A stretch of 64,000 nucleotides of DNA from positions 1 to 64,000 of the forward strand of contig CAKSFK010000005.1 in the NCBI GenBank assembly GCA_934454655.1, given 5' to 3'. The translations under genes and the position numbers were made by a program. The notes beneath the pieces are model-generated. The model was given only the letters and a program-made list of their open reading frames with translations. It did not search any database and was not told the DNA's origin. The DNA comes from an uncultured Eubacteriales bacterium (lineage in GTDB: Bacteria; Bacillota; Clostridia; Oscillospirales; Acutalibacteraceae). Below are positions 58,728 through 64,000 of the stretch, piece after piece; positions within the stretch are counted from its first letter, which is position 1; every line of letters begins with the position of its first letter.

Positions 58728-59658
58728 CTGTGCGACGCTTAAATCGAACAATGACTTAAACCTTGATGTTTTAAAAAAATTCGGCGAAGTAACGGAGTTT
58801 GACAATATACCGCACAGTGAACTTAAAAACGCGGTTAAGAATACGGATATAATCCTTTGCAACAAAACGGTTATTGACACTGAGATTATGGAGGCTGCCG
58901 AAAAGCTTAAATATATCGGGCTTTTCGCAACCGGATATAATAATATTGACATCGGGTATGCAAAGCGGTGCGGAATAACCGTGTGCAATGCGGGCAGTTA
59001 TTCTTCAAATGCCGTGGCACAGCAGGTGATAGGCTATATTTTAATGCACTACACCGGGATTATGCAGTATAACGCGTTTGTAAAGCAGGGCGGCTGGAAA
59101 AGCGCGGAGGTGTTTTCACCCCTTATATACAGCGGCGGCGAGGTTTACGGAAAGACCCTCGGCATTGTGGGTTACGGAAATATCGGCAAAGCGGTTGAAC
59201 GTGCCGCAAAGGGGCTCGGTATGCGTGTTTTGGTGCATACAAGAACCGTGCGTGAAAACGGCGAAACCGAATATACAGATTTTGATACGCTGCTTAAAAA
59301 CAGTGATGTTGTGTCGCTGCACTGTCCGTTAAACAATGAAACCGCGGATATTATGAATGAAAAAACGTTTGCAAAGATGAAGAACGGCGCGTTCTTTGTT
59401 AACACATCGCGCGGCGGAACCGTTGATGAGCAGGCGCTTTGCAGCGCGCTTAAGTCAGGCAAGCTGTCGGGCGCGGCGGTGGACGTTTTAAAACGTGAGC
59501 CAATGGCGGCGGACTGTGTTCTGGCAGACGCACCGAATATTATCATAACCCCGCACACGGCGTGGGCGCCGCTTGAAACCAGAAAACGGCTTCTTTTAAT
59601 TGTTGCGGATAATATTGAGGCATATTTAAACGGAACGCCGAAAAACAGGGTGGTTTAA
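58708..59658 (+). CDS. D-2-hydroxyacid dehydrogenase (glycerate-dehydrogenase-like)
   Basis: 316 residues. The Rossmann motif is TLGIVGYGNIGKAVERAAKG (about 150-170). Catalytic Arg (NTSRGGTVDEQAL), Glu (VLKREPM) and His (ITPHTAWAPLETR) are all present. The GYNNID...YSSNAVAQQVIGYIL pattern places it near HprA-type glycerate dehydrogenases. It oxidises or reduces a D-2-hydroxyacid with NAD(P). The start overlaps the DUF896 gene by 20 bases. Confidence 0.88.
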   Translation: MKILITDCATLKSNNDLNLDVLKKFGEVTEFDNIPHSELKNAVKNTDIILCNKTVIDTEIMEAAEKLKYIGLFATGYNNIDIGYAKRCGITVCNAGSYSSNAVAQQVIGYILMHYTGIMQYNAFVKQGGWKSAEVFSPLIYSGGEVYGKTLGIVGYGNIGKAVERAAKGLGMRVLVHTRTVRENGETEYTDFDTLLKNSDVVSLHCPLNNETADIMNEKTFAKMKNGAFFVNTSRGGTVDEQALCSALKSGKLSGAAVDVLKREPMAADCVLADAPNIIITPHTAWAPLETRKRLLLIVADNIEAYLNGTPKNRVV

Positions 59659-59689
59659 CACGGCAATAATTTTCGAAGGGGTGATTGTT

Positions 59690-60730
59690 ATGAAAATAAT
59701 GGAGCTTGACAAGAATTTTAACTTAGCAAATATTCCCGCTGACATTGAGGTTAAATACTATGACGTAGACGAGAAACCGTTCGGACTTTTCGGCGTTTCT
59801 TATTATGAGGACGGCTATAAGCGTATGCCCGAGGAAGAGGCCGCAAAGGTTTCGCCGGCGGTTAAGTATATGTGCGGCAATTGTGCGGGAGGAAGAGTGA
59901 CGTTCAGGACAAATTCAAAGTTTGTCGCGGTCGTCGCTAAGATGTGCAAGGTTGCAAAAATGTCGCATTTCACAACGCTCGGAAGTTGCGGCTTTGATTT
60001 GTATTCAAACGGCAGATACGCAAAATCGTTTGTGCCCGAATACGATGTTCCCGACGATTATGACGGCATCGCAACGTTTAACGACGGCGAAATGCGCGAA
60101 ATAGTTATCAATTTTCCCACATATTCGGGAGTTCGCAGCCTTATGATAGGTCTTGAACCCTCGGCTGTTGTTGAACCCTTTAACCCTTACAGAGCGGTTG
60201 CACCGATTGTGTATTACGGCTCTTCAATTACGCAGGGCGGATGCGTTTCGCGCCCGGGAAATACATATCAGGGTGAGATCGCAAGAAGAAATAAAATTGA
60301 TTTTATAAATTTGGGCTTTTCGGGCAACGCAAAGGGCGAGCCGGCAATGGCCGAGTATATAGCAGGGCTTAAAATGAGCGCGTTTGTAATGGATTACGAT
60401 TATAACGCCCCGAGTGTGGAACATCTGAAAAAAACGCACGAGCCGTTTTATAGGATTATAAGAGAAAAAAATCCCGACCTGCCCGTTATAATGGTTTCAA
60501 TGCCTGTTTTTATTGAGGATGGCAATACCGCAAAAAGGCGTGAAGTTATATATAATACCTACGTCAACGCCAAAAACAGGGGAGAGAACGTAGCCTTTGT
60601 TGACGGCAAAAGCTTTTTTGACGGTGTTCCGCGTGAGTTCGGCACGGTTGACGGCTGTCACCCCAACGACTTTGGGTTTTATATGATGGCGGAAACACTC
60701 AGTAAGGTGATTAATGAAAAAATTGGTTGA
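59690..60730 (+). CDS. SGNH/GDSL hydrolase family protein
   Basis: A GTG at 59681 is in frame, but GAAGGGG fits the ATG at 59690 (346 residues). The N-terminal 170 residues form a beta-sandwich (VTFRTNSKFVAVVAKMCKVA). The SGNH domain has block I YGSSITQGG (catalytic Ser), block II LGFSGNAKGEP (Gly and Asn), and block V DGCHPNDFGFYMMAE (Asp, His). The fold is that of two-domain carbohydrate esterases (CE2/CE20-like); no signal peptide. The substrate is inferred only as an O-acyl sugar. It is 31 bases after the dehydrogenase. Confidence 0.82.
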   Translation: MKIMELDKNFNLANIPADIEVKYYDVDEKPFGLFGVSYYEDGYKRMPEEEAAKVSPAVKYMCGNCAGGRVTFRTNSKFVAVVAKMCKVAKMSHFTTLGSCGFDLYSNGRYAKSFVPEYDVPDDYDGIATFNDGEMREIVINFPTYSGVRSLMIGLEPSAVVEPFNPYRAVAPIVYYGSSITQGGCVSRPGNTYQGEIARRNKIDFINLGFSGNAKGEPAMAEYIAGLKMSAFVMDYDYNAPSVEHLKKTHEPFYRIIREKNPDLPVIMVSMPVFIEDGNTAKRREVIYNTYVNAKNRGENVAFVDGKSFFDGVPREFGTVDGCHPNDFGFYMMAETLSKVINEKIG

Positions 60731-60755
60731 CAAACCGACGTTAATATATTATAAT
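60727..60755 (+). promoter_or_regulatory. Promoter of the THF riboswitch/folT transcript
   Basis: TTGACA (60727-60732), 17-base spacer, TATAAT (60750-60755), a perfect consensus that begins inside the last codons of the SGNH hydrolase gene. Confidence 0.88.
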
Positions 60756-60761
60756 GAACGA

Positions 60762-60868
60762 AAATGCAGAGTAGACGGTTGAGCGTTAAGTGCTGTCGGG
60801 ACGGGGAGTTGCCCGACGGACGAAGGATTATCCCGCGGTTCGGCTGTCGCATCCCGCTGCCGGATAAT
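60762..60868 (+). ncRNA. Tetrahydrofolate riboswitch
   Basis: The conserved blocks of the folate (THF-I) riboswitch follow in order: AGAGTAGACGG, GCGTTAAGTGCTGTCGGGA, CGGGGAGTTGCCCGACGGAC, GAAGGATTATCCCGCGG, then TCGCATCCCGCTGCCGG. ATTATCC (60827-60833) pairs with GGATAAT (60862-60868). It lies directly in front of the predicted folate transporter gene, as known for this class. Confidence 0.9.
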
Positions 60869-60885
60869 ATCGAAGATAAAAAGAA

Positions 60886-60930
60886 ATCTCCTTATTAACG
60901 GTTAAAACGGGTAATAAGGAGGATTTTTTT
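60886..60930 (+). terminator. Expression platform: terminator that also covers the folT ribosome binding site
   Basis: TCCTTATTA (60889-60897) pairs with TAATAAGGA (60912-60920), followed by GGATTTTTTT. The folT Shine-Dalgarno AAGGAGG (60916-60922) is in the right arm, so the hairpin could stop both transcription and translation. Confidence 0.75.
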
Positions 60931-61470
60931 ATGAAAAAAACATTTGTACAAAAACTTTGTCTGTGCGCGCTGCTTGCGGCGTTTTGTTTTGTGCTGGATT
61001 ACGCCGCGACACTGCTTAACAGCGTAAGCGGCGTTTTAAAGCTACCGCTCGGCGGTTTGCCGATTATTGTTGCGGCAATTATGTGCGGACCGCTTATGGG
61101 TGCCGCCGTGGGGCTTATCGGCACTTTTCTGACTCAGCTTATAACGTACGGGCTTACGCCGACAACGGCACTTTGGATATTGCCTGCAGGTGTCAGGGGA
61201 TTGTGCGCCGGATTACTGTTTATTGCTTTCGGCAAAAGCCTTAAAATACCCGTTTTAACGGTTGAAACGGTGATAAGCTCGCTTGTTGTTACGGCGCTTA
61301 ACACGATTGTTATTTACCTTGACAGTGTTATTTACGGCTATTATTCAAAGGCGGTCGTGTTCGGCGGACTGGCGTTCAGAATTATAAGCGGTGTTATAGC
61401 CTCGGTTGTGTTCGCGCTGCTTTTGCCGGCTGTACTGCGTGTGATTGAAAAACACAAAAAAACCGCCTGA
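60931..61470 (+). CDS. folT: Folate ECF transporter S component
   Basis: 179 residues with six membrane helices (LCALLAAFCFVLDYAATLLN; LPIIVAAIMCGPLMGAAVGL; VTALNTIVIYLDSVIYGYYS). The first helix and GPLMGAAVGLIGTFLTQL match ECF S components; the upstream THF riboswitch makes folate the likely ligand. It needs the shared EcfAA'T module, not encoded here. It converges with pflA, stops 6 bases apart. Confidence 0.88.
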   Translation: MKKTFVQKLCLCALLAAFCFVLDYAATLLNSVSGVLKLPLGGLPIIVAAIMCGPLMGAAVGLIGTFLTQLITYGLTPTTALWILPAGVRGLCAGLLFIAFGKSLKIPVLTVETVISSLVVTALNTIVIYLDSVIYGYYSKAVVFGGLAFRIISGVIASVVFALLLPAVLRVIEKHKKTA

Positions 61471-61476
61471 CGGTGT

Positions 61477-62196
61477 TTAAAAACCGCAGGACAGTTTTTT
61501 AAGCTCCTCAATTTCACCTTCCGCGGTTTCGGGTGTGTCATCAAGTCTGAACGGAATGTTTAGTTCCCTGTATTTATCCCTGCATAATTTGCGAAACGGC
61601 AACAGCTCCGTTTCCTTTACGCAGGGGTATTTTTTTGCGGTTTCGTAAAGCCGCAGCGTGCTTTCGGCGTCGTCGTTAAGCCCTTTAATAATAACACGGC
61701 GCAGTCTTGTAGGTATACCGTGCTCGTTTAACAGCTTTAAAAATTCAAGCGGCTTTTCAATTGAACAGCCGACGTATTCCCTGTACTGTCGGTCATACTG
61801 ATATTTTAAATCAAGCAGGCAATAGTCCGTAACCTTAAGCAGTTTTAAAATCGAGCCGTCAATTATACAGCCGCTCGTGTCAAGACAGGTGTGTATACCG
61901 TTTTCTTTGCAAAGCCTGAATATCTCCTCGGCAAATTCAGCCTGCTGCAGAGGCTCCCCGCCCGAAAGTGTTATTCCGCCGTTTTTGCCGAAGTAATCCT
62001 TGTATTTAAGTGCCGTTTCCGCTATTTCCCGTGCGGTATATTCTTTTCCGCCGTCCGTTTTCCACGTTTCGGGGTTGTGGCAGCACGCACAGCGCAGGGG
62101 ACAGCCCTGTAAAAACGCCACAAACCGCACCCCCGGTCCGTCAAGCGTACCGAGAGTTTGGAAAGAGCTTATTCTGCCTTTTAATGTTTCAGCCAT
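61477..62196 (-). CDS. pflA: Pyruvate formate-lyase activating enzyme
   Basis: 239 residues. A GTG at 62199 is in frame, but the ATG at 62196 overlaps the pflB stop (TGATG) and is the more natural coupled start. The radical SAM motif is GCPLRCACCHNPETW (C-x3-C-x2-C), with SAM-binding GGITLSGGEPLQQAEFA. It installs the glycyl radical on PflB. Full length for the family. Confidence 0.94.
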   Translation of the reverse strand: MAETLKGRISSFQTLGTLDGPGVRFVAFLQGCPLRCACCHNPETWKTDGGKEYTAREIAETALKYKDYFGKNGGITLSGGEPLQQAEFAEEIFRLCKENGIHTCLDTSGCIIDGSILKLLKVTDYCLLDLKYQYDRQYREYVGCSIEKPLEFLKLLNEHGIPTRLRRVIIKGLNDDAESTLRLYETAKKYPCVKETELLPFRKLCRDKYRELNIPFRLDDTPETAEGEIEELKKLSCGF

Positions 62197-64000
62197 CACA
62201 ATGCCTTATGGAAGGTGCGGCTTATAACCTCACGCTGCTGTTCGCGTGACAGCTTGTGGAAATTAACCGCGTAACCCGATACGCGTATGGTAAGATTAGG
62301 GTAGGCGTTCGGGTCGTTGTATGCGGCAATAAGCGTTTCACGGTTAAGAACGTTAACGTTTATGTGGTGCGCCTTTTTTGCAAAGTAGCCGTCCAGCACC
62401 GAAACCAGATTTTCAATCCGTTCGTCTGCCGTTCTGCCGAGCGTTTCGGGCGTTATAGAAAATGTATTGGAAATACCGTCGCGGCAGTCGTCATAGGAAA
62501 GCTTTGCAACAGAGTTAAGCGATGCCAACGCTCCGTTTTCCTCACGGTTGTGCATGGGGTTGGCACCCGGCGCAAACGGTGCGCCCGCGGGCCTGCCGTC
62601 AGGCGTGGCGCCTGTGTGCTTGCCGTACATAACGTTTGAGGTTATCGTAAGCACGGAAAGCGTGTGTTCCGCTCCGCGGTAAGCGGGGGTTTTTCTGAGT
62701 TCGGTTATCATAAGGTGCGTAAGCTCTTTTGCAATACTGTCCACACGGTCGTCGTCATTGCCGAATTTCGGAAAACCGCCTTCGGTTTTAAAGTCGGTTA
62801 TATATCCGTTTTCATCCCTTAAGGGTGTCACCCTTGCGTATTTTATTGCCGAAAGCGAATCTGTTATAACCGAAAGACCCGCAATGCCGAACGCCATAAA
62901 ACGGTGAACATCGGTATCGTGAAGCGCCATCTGCGATTTTTCGTAGGCATATTTATCGTGCATATAGTGTATAACGTTCATTGTGTTAACGTAAAGCCGT
63001 GCCAACCAGGAAAGGTATTCCCTGTAACGGGCAAAAACCTTGTCATAGTCAAGCACTTCGTCGTCCGTAACGGGCATCTGCGGACCTATGTTTATTCCGC
63101 TTGACGTATCGTAACCGCCGTTAAGCGACAAAAGCAACAGCTTTGCCAAATTACATCTTGCGCCGAAAAACTGCATCTGCTTGCCGATCTTCATTGCGGA
63201 AACACAGCAGGCAATGGCATAGTCGTCGCCGTATATCGGTCTCATAACATCGTCGTTTTCATACTGTATCGAATCGGTATCGCACGAAACCTTTGCACAG
63301 TATTTTTTAAAGCTTTGCGGTAACGCCGCAGACCAAAGCACCGTAAGGTTCGGCTCGGGGGAAGAGCCTAAGGTGTAAAGCGTGTTTAAAATGCGGTAAC
63401 TGCTTTTTGTAACAAGGGTTCTGCCGTCCTCTCCCATACCGCCTACGCTTTCGGTTATCCACATGGGGTCTCCGCCGAAAAGTTCGTTGTATTCGGGTGT
63501 ACGCAGATGTCTTGCAATGCGGAGCTTCATTACAAAATCGTCTATAAGTTCCTGCGCCGCGGATTCGGTAAGCTCGCCGTTTCTAAGGTCGCGTTCAATG
63601 TAAATATCAAAAAATGTGCTTACCCGTCCCAGCGACATTGCCGCGCCGTTTTGCTCTTTTATTGCGGCAAGATAACCGAAATACGTCCACTGTATCGCCT
63701 CGCGTGCGTTTTTTGCCGGGGCGCTTATGTCATAGCCGTACTGCTGTGCCATTTCTTTCATAAGCTCCAAAAATTTTATCTGCTTTGCAAGTTCCTCGTC
63801 AAGGCAGACCGTGTCGGCATCAAAATTACGGTCGGCAAGGGCGGCTTTGTCTTTTTTCTTTTCCTCAATAAGTCGGTCAATGCCGTAAAGGGCAACACGG
63901 CGGTAATCACCTATGATTCTGCCCCTGCCGTAAGCGTCTGGCAGACCCGTTATTATGTGGCAGTGCCGCGCCTTACGCATTTCGTCCGTATATGCTCTGA
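62196..64000 (-). CDS. pflB: Pyruvate formate-lyase, 5' end outside window
   Basis: The frame is open to the window edge (AYTDEMRKARHCHIITGL continues the family sequence upstream of the internal ATG at 63980), so the first 140 or so residues are missing. The active-site Cys pair is in ACCVSAM, and the glycyl radical loop is RVSGYAVNF near the C-terminus. ITGLPDAYGRGRIIGDYRRV is diagnostic. It converts pyruvate and CoA to acetyl-CoA and formate in anaerobic growth. It is co-transcribed with pflA. Confidence 0.96.
   Translation of the reverse strand, partial: RAYTDEMRKARHCHIITGLPDAYGRGRIIGDYRRVALYGIDRLIEEKKKDKAALADRNFDADTVCLDEELAKQIKFLELMKEMAQQYGYDISAPAKNAREAIQWTYFGYLAAIKEQNGAAMSLGRVSTFFDIYIERDLRNGELTESAAQELIDDFVMKLRIARHLRTPEYNELFGGDPMWITESVGGMGEDGRTLVTKSSYRILNTLYTLGSSPEPNLTVLWSAALPQSFKKYCAKVSCDTDSIQYENDDVMRPIYGDDYAIACCVSAMKIGKQMQFFGARCNLAKLLLLSLNGGYDTSSGINIGPQMPVTDDEVLDYDKVFARYREYLSWLARLYVNTMNVIHYMHDKYAYEKSQMALHDTDVHRFMAFGIAGLSVITDSLSAIKYARVTPLRDENGYITDFKTEGGFPKFGNDDDRVDSIAKELTHLMITELRKTPAYRGAEHTLSVLTITSNVMYGKHTGATPDGRPAGAPFAPGANPMHNREENGALASLNSVAKLSYDDCRDGISNTFSITPETLGRTADERIENLVSVLDGYFAKKAHHINVNVLNRETLIAAYNDPNAYPNLTIRVSGYAVNFHKLSREQQREVISRTFHKAL

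Noticed and set aside
1..64000. CRISPR arrays, rRNA and tRNA genes
   Set aside because: I found no series of regularly spaced repeats, no rRNA signature and no cloverleaf with a GGTTCRANTCC block that I would stand behind.

Overview
The window looks like chromosome of a spore-forming, anaerobic, gut-type Clostridia bacterium, most likely in or near Oscillospirales (inference; no 16S is present). The support is a stage II sporulation protein D gene, a T-box in front of pheST, an IreB gene, pyruvate formate-lyase, a folate ECF transporter behind a tetrahydrofolate riboswitch, a cohesin-type surface protein, many TTG/GTG starts with strong purine-rich ribosome binding sites, and a base composition a little under half GC.

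Region 1 (1-23150) is a single co-directional carbohydrate-acquisition locus. In order it holds a large modular surface protein (cut by the window start), a second tail-anchored surface protein, a SurA/PrsA-N-like exported protein, a beta-helix lipoprotein, a solute-binding lipoprotein, an unusual solute-binding protein fused to N-terminal galactose-binding-like modules, a permease pair, an NHL/TPR membrane protein, a Yip1-like membrane protein, a DUF5696-like secreted putative glycosidase, a second permease pair, a membrane-bound AraC-type regulator and a GH78-type rhamnosidase-like enzyme. No ABC ATPase is encoded there, so both importers presumably borrow a shared MsmK/UgpC-type ATPase from elsewhere.

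Region 2 (23147-25873) is a decayed island: a fragment of an AraC-type regulator on the minus strand, an intact MNT nucleotidyltransferase followed by a HEPN gene broken by two in-frame stops, and an intact large serine recombinase with a consensus promoter and an overlapping 52-codon partner ORF.

Region 3 (26091-36599) is core genome: potABCD behind a strong promoter and a structured leader that can sequester the potA ribosome binding site, rpmE, yigZ, a SanA/YdcF-like gene, then dgt-dnaG-rpoD, a TSCPD gene and an unknown gene. A small repeat element (36603-36885) and a long terminator separate this from a minus-strand block of spoIID followed by an XhlA-like protein, a GH25 lysin and an r1t-type holin, which is a phage-style lysis cassette with no other phage genes.

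Region 4 (39628-51538) carries a membrane protein, trmB, rsmG and a ParB/Noc gene on the plus strand. A zinc-ribbon protein, ireB, pheT, pheS with its T-box leader and a secreted protein lie on the minus strand. An EF-G paralogue and a cohesin-domain surface protein follow on the plus strand.

Region 5 (51540-64000) contains a CDP-alcohol phosphatidyltransferase, a hairpin-packed noncoding stretch (52190-52620) bounded by 31-bp direct repeats, and a minus-strand operon (left-handed beta-helix protein, NUDIX, zinc-ribbon/RING-like DUF2628 protein, GT2). Next come the SRP RNA, dnaX, ybaB, recR, a DUF896 gene, a 2-hydroxyacid dehydrogenase and an SGNH hydrolase. The window ends with the THF riboswitch and folT, convergent with pflA and pflB; pflB is cut by the window end.

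The best candidates for undescribed biology are the ATPase-less carbohydrate locus with its SBP fusion and NHL/Yip1/DUF5696 trio, the potA leader, the hairpin array at 52 kb, and the isolated lysis cassette behind spoIID. All functional names rest on motif recognition by eye; no database search was run.
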